In this document: positions 1 to 6,674 of the stretch, piece by piece
Layout of the letters: every line of letters starts with the position of its first letter
Numbering within the stretch: the first letter of the stretch is position 1
Assembly: GCA_016296505.1 (NCBI GenBank)
Contig: JAEDJD010000031.1
Coordinates: 1-15,425, forward strand
Direction: 5' to 3'
DNA length: 15,425 nt
DNA from: Oscillospiraceae bacterium
Lineage (GTDB): Bacteria; Bacillota; Clostridia; Oscillospirales; Ruminococcaceae
Program-made: the position numbers and the translations under genes
Notes under the pieces: generated by a model
The model's input: only the letters and a program-made list of their open reading frames with translations
Databases searched by the model: none
What the model was told of the DNA's origin: nothing

Positions 1-641
1 AGTGCATTATGTCCGCCGGCGGCTGCAAGCTCCAACGCACGCTTTGCAGCGGTTTGTCCGTGTACATCGGAAAAATCTGGGATTGGCGGCGCGTCAACCT
101 GTTCCAGTCCGATATGCTGCATCGGCAGAAGCGGTGTATTGCCGTTAAGATGCGCCAACAGTGATTTTGTGTCCGGCACGCCGTAAACGGTCATGTCTTC
201 GACAACAGCTGCTTCCTTGGCGTTGGCAAGCGGTACGTAGATTGTACGGACGCCGCGTTGTTTTGCGGTCAGCGTCATAGGCAGAACGCCGTTGACCGGT
301 CTGATATTACCGTTCAGCGCGACTTCGCCGATCACCGCAGCGTCCTCCGGAACTTGAACCATTCCGAGTGCCGCAAGGATCGCCATTAAAATCGCGAGAT
401 CATGCACACTGCCGTTTTTACGGCGGTCTGCCGGTGCGAGATTGACAATACAGTTTGAGGTCGGGAATATGATACCGCAGGTGCAAAGTGCAGATTTGAT
501 ACGTTCGCGGCTTTCCTGCACGGCAGCGTCAGCAAGCCCGACAATTTCAAAGCGAGGGAGTCCTTTGCTGAGATTGATTTCCACATCCACCGGAAATGCG
601 TTCAATCCGAATAATCCAAGGCTGTTTACCTTTGCAAACAT
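1..641 (-). CDS. comM: ComM/YifB family Mg-chelatase-like AAA+ ATPase, N-terminal part
   Basis: This reads from an ATG at 641 off the left edge of the window, so only about 213 residues are visible. The N-terminus MFAKVNSLGLFGLNAFPVDV is the hallmark start of the YifB/ComM family. It is followed by the ChlI-like domain with GLPRFEIVGLADAAVQESRE, LAPADRRKNGSVHDLAILMA and GEVALNGNIRPVNGVLPM. The visible part ends at DVHGQTAAKRALELAAAGG, which opens the AAA+ domain just before Walker A. A GGTGA ribosome site about 5 nt upstream supports this start. ComM of Gram-negative bacteria is a hexameric branch-migration helicase that helps integrate transforming DNA; in Clostridia the family is widespread but little studied. 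The gene lies 52 bp after a frameshifted membrane gene, with no terminator between them, so it is probably co-transcribed with the membrane cluster. The family call is firm; the role here is inferred. Confidence 0.93.
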   Translation of the reverse strand, partial: MFAKVNSLGLFGLNAFPVDVEINLSKGLPRFEIVGLADAAVQESRERIKSALCTCGIIFPTSNCIVNLAPADRRKNGSVHDLAILMAILAALGMVQVPEDAAVIGEVALNGNIRPVNGVLPMTLTAKQRGVRTIYVPLANAKEAAVVEDMTVYGVPDTKSLLAHLNGNTPLLPMQHIGLEQVDAPPIPDFSDVHGQTAAKRALELAAAGGHNA

Positions 642-693
642 CGCTTCACCGCCGTTTCATAATTATGGTATTCAGCATCATCCCGGCTGTAAA

Positions 694-1225
694 TCATCCA
701 TGGAATCCGATAAATGAATGATTGCTGCGGGAATCAGTCTGAAATGTTCTGTTTGTTTTTGTTTTGATACAGAGGAACACAAACGTCGCCAGCGCAAAGA
801 ACGGAAACCCCAAGACCATAAGAAACACCCAAAGCTCGGCGTCTCCGAATGAAATGTGGCTGAACAGCCCGATTCGCAGAATCAGAGCCATGCCGCCTGC
901 TGCAACCATCAGCACGATGCCGAAAAGTCCAAGAAATATCCAGAGTACCTGCCAACCTTTTTTTGTGCGTCAGGCAGCAACAGAGATCATACCGCAACAA
1001 ACAGCGCATGACAGCAGCAATTCCGGCAACGCCCAGAATTGCGCCCAGCGTCCACATCAGGGGATTGACTCGGTAGATGTCTGACGTAAAAATAAAGGAA
1101 GACGCCGTTTCGCCTGTCGGTTTGCTCAGTAAAAACTGAATCAAAACCGCGCCGGCAGAAATCGTACAGCAGATCAGCCAGTGTAATGCTGTCAGCAGGA
1201 TATTCTTCATGGGTGTACGCGTCAC
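694..1225 (-). pseudogene. small four-helix membrane protein, broken by a frameshift at an A7 run
   Basis: I do not recognise the family. Two overlapping frames each encode half of a plausible membrane protein. The first frame starts at GTG 1225 (or ATG 1210) and encodes two helices (NILLTALHWLICCTISAGAV and LMWTLGAILGVAGIAAVM). After LTHKK it turns into Arg/Ser-rich nonsense. The second frame resumes with GWQVLWIFLGLFGIVLMVAA and LWVFLMVLGFPFFALATFVF and stops at 694. The frames join at a run of seven A (plus-strand T at 958-964); removing one A, or a +1 slip, gives a continuous protein of about 176 residues with four helices and a polar tail. The GGAGG ribosome site overlaps the stop region of the upstream gene, and the gap to the GTG is only 4 nt, so translation is probably coupled. 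This could be a real disruption, a homopolymer sequencing error, or slippage-dependent expression. It lacks the G-[YF]-P motif of its three neighbours. Confidence 0.75.
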
Positions 1226-1229
1226 GATG

Positions 1230-2207
1230 TTATTCCTCCGGATGATGTTCTTTTCTTGCGCGCTTCATCGCTTCCATCCGTGCGCGGACGTCTTCCGGCG
1301 TCGGGAGCATATCCGGATTGCCCTTGGTGGTTGCATGGGAAGGTAATGCAGTCATATCCGCAAGCACATCTTCTGAATTAATCTGCGGTAATGCTGCTTC
1401 ATGGGACTGCGGCGTATGCGTGACGAGTGCGTCGAGCGAAATGTCTGCCGGGGCTGAAAGCGTATCCGGACTTGGCGCATATTGCTTATGCTCTGTGCTG
1501 CCGGTCATCTCCGAAATACCAAGCAGATCTTCTGAAACGGCAGAGAGCTTGACTTCCGGCGGCAGTCGAACTGGTTTCGGGTCTGAAAGCAAATCCGAAT
1601 CGAATGCGGAGGACGGCTGTGGTATTGCTTCCGCTTCCGGTTGCGCATTTGTTCTGCTGATCTCAGCCATATGCGTAGACGCCTGTGCGCGTCGTGCCAG
1701 AACATCTTTCGGAACTTCATAATGCGCACGATAATCTGCCTGCGTGGAAAAAAGCGGATATCCGATTTGTGTTTTCAATTCGTCATGTTCGTTGAAGGCG
1801 TGCTGAATCCAGAAATTCAATGCCAGTCCGAGCAATAGGAAAATGAAATTTGCACTGCTGAACGAGCCGTTTTTATTCATGAAAATCATCACTAAGCCCA
1901 AGAAATTGATACATAGCAGAATCAGAGAGGTGCTGCGGTATTTCATTGCGGTCAGCCAGCTCAGCGCAATCGTCCCGATACCGAGCAGAATCTGAAAGGC
2001 ACCGGTGGACATCGCATAATAAAAAATCCACGGACCTTCCTGGTTGGCGTTTTGGGTTGAGGATGCAGCAACAAAAAAAGCGGTGCTGAATATGATTGCG
2101 CCCAGAATGATTCCGAGCCACATATAGGTGCGTAAATTCTTGTTAACCTTTGCCATACGCAAACGATTTTCTTCATATTTGGCTTCTATGGCTGGTGAAA
2201 TGTCCAT
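1230..2207 (-). CDS. four-helix membrane protein with long disordered C-terminal tail (paralog 3 of 3)
   Basis: No known function is recognised. The 325-residue protein starts at ATG 2207, 7 nt after a strong AAGGAGA site. A charged N-terminus (1-27) leads into four hydrophobic segments at about 28-48, 61-86, 95-111 and 119-136. Just after the last helix is the cytosolic motif T-Q-I-G-Y-P-L-F (146-153), which the two upstream neighbours also carry in variant form. The stretch STGAFQILLGIG (67-78) matches TGGIFQIIFGMV of the next gene upstream, so these are diverged paralogs. From about 175 to 325 the tail is low in hydrophobics and rich in Pro, Ser, Ala and Glu. It repeats short S/D-x-D-[LV]-[LA] units (DSDLL 203-207, SEDLL 225-229, SEDVLAD 278-284) and ends in a basic/acidic segment. 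This suggests an extended interaction tail on a membrane anchor, but that is inference. The gene sits third in a same-strand cluster, 47 bp after the previous stop. Confidence 0.88.
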   Translation of the reverse strand: MDISPAIEAKYEENRLRMAKVNKNLRTYMWLGIILGAIIFSTAFFVAASSTQNANQEGPWIFYYAMSTGAFQILLGIGTIALSWLTAMKYRSTSLILLCINFLGLVMIFMNKNGSFSSANFIFLLLGLALNFWIQHAFNEHDELKTQIGYPLFSTQADYRAHYEVPKDVLARRAQASTHMAEISRTNAQPEAEAIPQPSSAFDSDLLSDPKPVRLPPEVKLSAVSEDLLGISEMTGSTEHKQYAPSPDTLSAPADISLDALVTHTPQSHEAALPQINSEDVLADMTALPSHATTKGNPDMLPTPEDVRARMEAMKRARKEHHPEE

Positions 2208-2254
2208 AGCGATATCTCCTTCTGTATACGTATATTGTCAATCTCACGGGAATT

Positions 2255-3034
2255 TTATGCCTGCGATTCAGATTCAGAGGTTTCGGCTGCCTCTGCTTCC
2301 GTAGATTTTGCGGTTTTATTCTGGGCGTCATGCAGACCTTTTTGCAGCGCTTCGGCAAGCGCCGTGCTTGTTTCACTCAGTGCTTCAGGGGTAGGTTCTG
2401 CTGTGAATTTTTTCTTTCTTTTACGGAGCGAATAATCGGTGGTAAAGAGCGTAGACTTTGTTCTGCGTTCACCCTTATGCGCAAGCAGAGTCTGTATGAC
2501 GATATCTGATTTTGCGACGTCAAATTTTTCATGGAAATCCGGATAGCCTTCCATTTGTGAAAGCGCTTGTTCATGGCGCAGCTCACGAATAGAGAAGAAA
2601 TAGAATACTACGCCAACCACGCCGATCAGTGCGGATAAATAGTCAAGCCGGAATATGCCAAACAGCGTCACCATTGCATACCATGCGCACAGAATGATAT
2701 TCAGTGTATGATAATTCGCCCATGCCAGATAGCCGAGCAGAATAATCACCATGCCGAATATAATCTGAAAAATGCCGCCGGTCAAAATGGCTTGCGGTTT
2801 GTCCAGAGAGAGAAACGGTCTGCTCAGTAAATCAAAAATTGCGATGTATCTTTTGAAGATGGAGAAAAAGCATACCAGAATACATAGTGCCAGATTACAG
2901 ATGAATGTACGACGGTGTACTTTTTCGATATCGTACATCTGCATACGGCAATATTCGTAGTGGGATTGACTTTTTTCAAGGTGTACGATCTGGGGCTTCT
3001 CGTTTTCAAATGGCGTAAATTTCTGTTTTTCCAT
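2255..3034 (-). CDS. four-helix membrane protein with basic/acidic tail (paralog 2 of 3)
   Basis: The function is unknown. The chosen start is ATG 3034, 9 nt after AAAGGA; an in-frame TTG two codons upstream has no better site. The product has 259 residues. A polar, aromatic-containing N-terminus of about 45 residues precedes four hydrophobic segments (about 46-68, 82-105, 109-128 and 132-149). The helix core TGGIFQIIFGMVIILLGYLA (85-104) aligns with the downstream neighbour. The motif Q-M-E-G-Y-P-D-F (160-167) follows the last helix, and F-H-E-K-F continues it. The tail has a strongly basic patch (RKRKKKF, 204-210), then an acidic Ala/Thr/Ser/Glu-rich end (AEAAETSESESQA). Low complexity and lack of hydrophobic residues suggest disorder. 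The gap to the previous gene (3035-3113) holds no clear promoter or terminator, so the gene is probably read from the promoter at 3797-3825. Confidence 0.88.
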   Translation of the reverse strand: MEKQKFTPFENEKPQIVHLEKSQSHYEYCRMQMYDIEKVHRRTFICNLALCILVCFFSIFKRYIAIFDLLSRPFLSLDKPQAILTGGIFQIIFGMVIILLGYLAWANYHTLNIILCAWYAMVTLFGIFRLDYLSALIGVVGVVFYFFSIRELRHEQALSQMEGYPDFHEKFDVAKSDIVIQTLLAHKGERRTKSTLFTTDYSLRKRKKKFTAEPTPEALSETSTALAEALQKGLHDAQNKTAKSTEAEAAETSESESQA

Positions 3035-3113
3035 AATCAATCATCCTTTCATATGAGAATCATTTAAGATTGATCCATTTTATCCGTTCGGCTGAATGCG
3101 CTGTACGGTTATA

Positions 3114-3746
3114 TCAGAGTTCCTCAAGTACGTCCATGATGTCGCTGTGCCGTTCTGCTGCATGAACCAGCGGATCGGCATTGAAACTGCGTTCCTGATA
3201 ACCTTTCAGATCGGCATTGAGGGCATCGGGTGTTTCATCGAATAGATCCTGCATATCTGAATTCGCATTTATATCGGATGCCGCAGCGCGGATGCCGGAT
3301 TCGACGGCATTTTTTCTTGCAGTATACGTCTTTGCCTTTTGCGACGTATTAAGACGGTTTTCTATAAGCATGAACTGAGGGAATCCCTCTTGTGTTTTCA
3401 GTTTACTCCAGAAGAAATCGCAAATGAGCGCGACGATCAGCGTAAAAAGCTGTATAAAGCCGAGGTCTCCATTCAAACCGCAAATCAACAGAATGCCGAC
3501 CACGGCGGTTACGACCGCAGTGACGCGCCAGTTTCTGTAATAGATTGCAAAAATCCCCGCTACCATGCTTATAACTGAGAATAGTCCGGAATCGATTCCG
3601 GCGCAAGTCAGAACGATTGCACTTACCCAACAGATTCCAATGATGATATCAATGATTTTTTTCTGTTTGCGGCATTTTTCATATCGTATTAGACGAAGTT
3701 CATCTGCATTTGCACCTGTCAAATTGAATTTCCCCCCTATGGGCAA
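3114..3746 (-). CDS. four-helix membrane protein, first gene of the cluster (paralog 1 of 3)
   Basis: The function is unknown. The full open frame starts at TTG 3746 (210 residues), but a TTG at 3722 lies 9 nt after a GGGGGG site and gives a 202-residue product starting TGANADELRLIRYEK. That start matches the length of the charged N-termini of the two paralogs, so it is a serious alternative. No ATG is available. Four hydrophobic segments lie at about 31-50, 54-70, 74-91 and 96-113. They are followed directly by T-Q-E-G-F-P-Q-F (118-125), the same post-helix motif as the downstream genes (Q-x-G-[YF]-P-x-F with small indels). The C-terminal part (about 150-210) is acidic, with DMQDLFDETPDAL and the end SDIMDVLEEL. 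This is the most compact paralog. It is the first gene after a well-formed promoter and leader hairpin. Confidence 0.85.
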   Translation of the reverse strand: MPIGGKFNLTGANADELRLIRYEKCRKQKKIIDIIIGICWVSAIVLTCAGIDSGLFSVISMVAGIFAIYYRNWRVTAVVTAVVGILLICGLNGDLGFIQLFTLIVALICDFFWSKLKTQEGFPQFMLIENRLNTSQKAKTYTARKNAVESGIRAAASDINANSDMQDLFDETPDALNADLKGYQERSFNADPLVHAAERHSDIMDVLEEL

Positions 3747-3766
3747 TCGCTTCTTCTTTTCATTCT

Positions 3767-3786
3767 ATCTGTATTCAGATACAGAT
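3767..3786 (-). promoter_or_regulatory. perfect inverted repeat in the 5' leader of the membrane cluster
   Basis: The arms ATCTGTAT and ATACAGAT are perfectly complementary around a 4-nt centre. They lie directly downstream of the predicted transcription start (about 3790) and about 20 nt before the first possible start codon. It could be an operator for a dimeric regulator or a 5' stem-loop that protects the mRNA. It is not an intrinsic terminator, because no T run follows on the minus strand. Confidence 0.5.
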
Positions 3787-3796
3787 ACTCCATATT

Positions 3797-3825
3797 ATTA
3801 TATCACATAATCATACAAAATGCAA
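3797..3825 (-). promoter_or_regulatory. sigma-A-type promoter of the membrane-protein cluster
   Basis: On the minus strand a TTGCAT -35 box (3820-3825) and a perfect TATAAT -10 box (3797-3802) are separated by exactly 17 bp. It lies between the terminator of the upstream operon and the first paralog gene, as expected for the start of a new transcription unit. Confidence 0.8.
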
Positions 3826-3861
3826 TGGGCGAGCATGAAAAAAGTGGCAAGTGATCTGCGC

Positions 3862-3906
3862 AAACAAAAACAGCACGGTTACCCCGCGGATAACCGTGCG
3901 CTTTTT
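3862..3906 (-). terminator. intrinsic terminator of the alaS-to-amidohydrolase run
   Basis: A 9-bp perfect stem (GCACGGTTA 3873-3881 with TAACCGTGC 3891-3899) encloses a 9-nt loop. On the minus strand it is followed by TGTTTTTGTTTG, a U-rich tail, and it starts right after the amidohydrolase stop at 3908. The plus strand also has a short T run after the stem (3902-3906), so it may work in both directions. Confidence 0.85.
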
Positions 3907-3907
3907 A

Positions 3908-4720
3908 TTACAAATTCAAAAACAGCTTTGCGTTTTCAGAGAACATTTTTCTGTAATCTTCAAAATTGAATCCAAGAGAAATAAGGGTTTCCGCCTCGCG
4001 TTTCGGATTCCACATCGGGAAATCTGAGCCGAACATACAGCGGTCAACGCCGTAATTCCGGATCATGCGCTCTGCGCGCTCCGGAGACATCATACAGACT
4101 GAGCTGCTTGTATCAAACCGGATATTTTCGTTGCTGCGCAGAACGGCTTCCGCTTCGTCCCATGCAGCATAGCCGCCAAGATGCGACGCCATGACTTTCA
4201 GCTTTGGAAAATCCTGCATGACCTTTGCCAGCATCCGCGGATGCGAATAATCATGCCGGTAATCGCCCATGTGATGCAGTACAGGCAGTCTGCCCTCGAT
4301 CGCCTCGTAAATTTGATATGATTTGCGACTATCAATCGGTTCTCTCTGGAAATCTGCGTGGAGTTTGATGCCGTGGAGTCCCATTGCAATAATGCGATCT
4401 ACTTCTCCGGCAATATCCTCATAATCTGCATGGAGCGCCGCAAATCCGATCATTTCCGGATGCAGGTTGCACTGCTCTTTGATGTAGTTGTTGATGGAAA
4501 CAACCTGCTTGGGTGTTGTTGCAACTGAGCAGACGAGCATTCGTTTCGTCTGGATCTGCGCCTCTGCTTCCAGCAGATGCGTGGTGTCTCCGATCGCATA
4601 TGCCATTGTGAGATCATAGAATTTTCCGATCGAGAGCGTTGCTTTCTCGCTGATTTTATCGGGGAAGATATGCGCGTGCATATCATAGATTTCAAAATCC
4701 TGTGGAGTAAATTGTTCCAT
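3908..4720 (-). CDS. amidohydrolase family TIM-barrel metal hydrolase/decarboxylase (Amidohydro_2 type)
   Basis: The 270-residue protein belongs to the metal-dependent amidohydrolase group that includes ACMSD-type decarboxylases and related hydrolases. Visible elements are D-M-H-A-H (13-17, first metal pair), G-I-K-L-H (117-121), V-L-H-H-M-G (147-152), A-S-H-L-G-G (178-183) and F-G-S-D-F-P (230-235, with the catalytic-type Asp 233). All the usual metal and acid positions seem present, so it is probably active; the substrate is unknown. ATG 4720 is chosen because AAAGGA lies 9 nt upstream; an earlier in-frame TTG would sit on top of that site. It starts 20 bp after the MBOAT-like gene and is the last gene before the terminator. 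No signal peptide is seen, so a cytosolic location is likely. Confidence 0.88.
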   Translation of the reverse strand: MEQFTPQDFEIYDMHAHIFPDKISEKATLSIGKFYDLTMAYAIGDTTHLLEAEAQIQTKRMLVCSVATTPKQVVSINNYIKEQCNLHPEMIGFAALHADYEDIAGEVDRIIAMGLHGIKLHADFQREPIDSRKSYQIYEAIEGRLPVLHHMGDYRHDYSHPRMLAKVMQDFPKLKVMASHLGGYAAWDEAEAVLRSNENIRFDTSSSVCMMSPERAERMIRNYGVDRCMFGSDFPMWNPKREAETLISLGFNFEDYRKMFSENAKLFLNL

Positions 4721-4740
4721 GCGGCAGTATCCTTTCAAAT

Positions 4741-6069
4741 TCAGGTTCTGAGATATCTGCTCAGTAATTCCGAATATGCCCAGAGCAGCATGAGCAGTTC
4801 TGTCAAGCCTTTGATGACAAGGTAAAAAATATGCAGTGATTTTCCTGTCGGCAGCCGATGCAGCATTCGTCGCAGCGGAAACAGACCGACCGTACAGAGC
4901 AACAGAACAAGCCAGTTTTCACGCATTAAATATGTTGCCGTATCGCTCAGCATGATGCCGTTTATGCCGAGCAGCGCGGCATAAAATCCGAAGCATTCGA
5001 TAAAGTTTCGGCTGCGCAGCAATCCCATGCTGAACAGGATGATCGCGATCACGAGCACTCTGCGCATCTGAATCGGCGGCATATACAGCTTTTTTTCACA
5101 GTAGATGTGTTCCGCGGTCAATACCAGTGCCGCAAGAACGCCCCAGAGCAATCCGCAGCCGCCTCTGCCCATGACTAGACCTAAACCGCCAAGCAGCAGC
5201 GTCAGTCTTGCAAAGTATGCAGCGTCGTCGTGGACGCCGTTTTCGAGCTGCAGTACCCGCTCTGACCAGTCGTAAAGCGGCGTCAGAAATCGCTTGCGAA
5301 AATCTTGAAGCGAATCCGCCAAAATCGGTTCTGAAAAGCTGTCCGGATAATTGTAACCGAGCATTTGCGCAATCCCTTGTCCGATCTGTGCCGTTCCTTT
5401 CAGTCCGTAAAAAAGAAAGAAATAAAAGCTCAGCGCGGCAAGCAGTGCATCCGACGCAGAATGCAGGACGGTTCCGACTTTCAGTGTGTTTTGTACCGAA
5501 AGCATTGGCAGTCCGAGGCAGACAAGTTGAAAAAGTCCGCGGATACAGCGGGCTGCACCCTGTCCGATATGTTTCGCAGAAACATTGCGTTCTGAACGAA
5601 GCTGTTTTGCTGTTTGCAGATTTAGTACCGGTCCTGCCGACAGACGCGTCATATCGCATTGATAGCCAAAGAATGCGGACAGTGATGGAATATGGATGCG
5701 GTTATTTGCGTGGTCGGACATACATTCAACGCCCTGCATGGCACAGATCACGAGTGGAAGCATCGCCAGATCATCCAGAATCAGCTTGGCAAGCAGCAGA
5801 AATGCCTGAAAGCCAATGCCGGAATACAGCCAGATTTCCGCACGATGATGATGCGTATGCGTTTTTTTAGGTTGAAGCCGTATTACAAGCCATGCTGCAC
5901 TGACGGAAATCAGCAGCAGAATCAGCGATGGAAAGCCGCCCGTCACATATACCGCCGCAAGTCCGCCAAGAGCCAGCACGCCGGATTTCCGTTGTTCTGG
6001 AACAACCGCCGCAAAAATGACAAAAAGCGGCAGGACATACAGGATCATCGGAAGCGAAGCAAAGGTCAT
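4741..6069 (-). CDS. MBOAT/AlgI-like polytopic membrane protein lacking the catalytic His
   Basis: The 442-residue protein has about ten hydrophobic segments and follows the AlgI/MBOAT layout. The stretch MTRLSAGPVLNLQTAKQLRS (140-159) matches the family element HLVAGPI-x-R-x-x-D-x-x-P-Q. IGQGIAQMLGYNYPDSFSEP (229-248) matches the element IGLGRMFGF-x-FPENFNYP. LQDFRKRFLTPLYDW (254-268) sits where enzymes have T-E-F-W-R-R-W-H-I-S-L-S-x-W. The catalytic G-L-W-H-G element is expected near 295-305, but the sequence there is GGLGLVMGRGG (no His), followed by LLWGVLAALVL instead of a second conserved His. Both usual histidines are therefore missing. This points to a degenerate acyltransferase or a member repurposed for transport or scaffolding. 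The start ATG overlaps the upstream stop by 4 nt. No AlgJ/SGNH-type or D-alanyl-transfer partner gene lies nearby. The fold call is by eye and fairly confident; loss of activity is inference. Confidence 0.75.
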   Translation of the reverse strand: MTFASLPMILYVLPLFVIFAAVVPEQRKSGVLALGGLAAVYVTGGFPSLILLLISVSAAWLVIRLQPKKTHTHHHRAEIWLYSGIGFQAFLLLAKLILDDLAMLPLVICAMQGVECMSDHANNRIHIPSLSAFFGYQCDMTRLSAGPVLNLQTAKQLRSERNVSAKHIGQGAARCIRGLFQLVCLGLPMLSVQNTLKVGTVLHSASDALLAALSFYFFLFYGLKGTAQIGQGIAQMLGYNYPDSFSEPILADSLQDFRKRFLTPLYDWSERVLQLENGVHDDAAYFARLTLLLGGLGLVMGRGGCGLLWGVLAALVLTAEHIYCEKKLYMPPIQMRRVLVIAIILFSMGLLRSRNFIECFGFYAALLGINGIMLSDTATYLMRENWLVLLLCTVGLFPLRRMLHRLPTGKSLHIFYLVIKGLTELLMLLWAYSELLSRYLRT

Positions 6070-6674
6070 GATTGTTCCTCCTCCGGCAGATAGTGCGCGA
6101 GCAATTTCTCCAGTCCGTCTGCGTCCGTCATGGTCGAGAGGACCTCGCAGAGACCCTTGACGGACAGATGCGGCGGCAATCGCATCGCATGGAGCAGCGC
6201 AGCGCGTCTTTCCGTACAGTCTGCCGTTCCTGTCAGACCGTACTGATACAGTACGGCAGGTGTGATATCGCCGCGTTTGCGCGGAGCAGCGTCGAAAACG
6301 CCGGCGCGTTCCAGTGCGAGCGTCAGTGTATCGGAATCCATACCTTCAACGCCGAGCAAACCTTCGGCGGAGGGCAGTCGTTTGCGCTGTTCCTTTCCGT
6401 GAATGCCGGGGATATAGACATGGTAGATTGTTCCGCTGCGAATCGTACTTTTGAGATAGCTGCGAATCTGAAATCCGGCTGCGTCGGCGTCTGTCAGAAT
6501 GACTATGCCGGTCGTTTCGGCATAATGGCGAATCAGTGCAAGCTGCTCTGCGTTATGATAAATACGGAAGCCGCCCGTCACGAGAATTACTGCGTCTACA
6601 ACGGAATCGAGCCTTATTTTATCGTATTTCCCCTCAACGATAATCGCAGGGGTAATCTTACGGCGCGGCTTCAT
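6066..6674 (-). CDS. TOPRIM domain protein with DUF4093-like C-terminus (RNase M5-like)
   Basis: The 202-residue cytosolic protein opens with a TOPRIM domain: I-I-V-E-G-K-Y-D (11-18, with the catalytic-type Glu 14) and I-L-T-D-A-D-A-A-G (59-67, the D-x-D-x-x-G metal motif). A segment PGIHGKEQRKR leads into SAEGLLGVEGM, resembling the region of RNase M5 that ends in a G-V-E/G-I-E turn. The C-terminal half (about 115-190) fits the small DUF4093 module found with this TOPRIM in Clostridia. RNase M5 (RnmV) matures 5S rRNA, but its own genes usually neighbour ksgA, which is not seen here. A nuclease acting on structured RNA or DNA is therefore the safe call. It overlaps holA upstream and the MBOAT-like gene downstream by 4 nt each (ATGA), so coupled translation is likely. 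Confidence 0.85.
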   Translation of the reverse strand: MKPRRKITPAIIVEGKYDKIRLDSVVDAVILVTGGFRIYHNAEQLALIRHYAETTGIVILTDADAAGFQIRSYLKSTIRSGTIYHVYIPGIHGKEQRKRLPSAEGLLGVEGMDSDTLTLALERAGVFDAAPRKRGDITPAVLYQYGLTGTADCTERRAALLHAMRLPPHLSVKGLCEVLSTMTDADGLEKLLAHYLPEEEQS

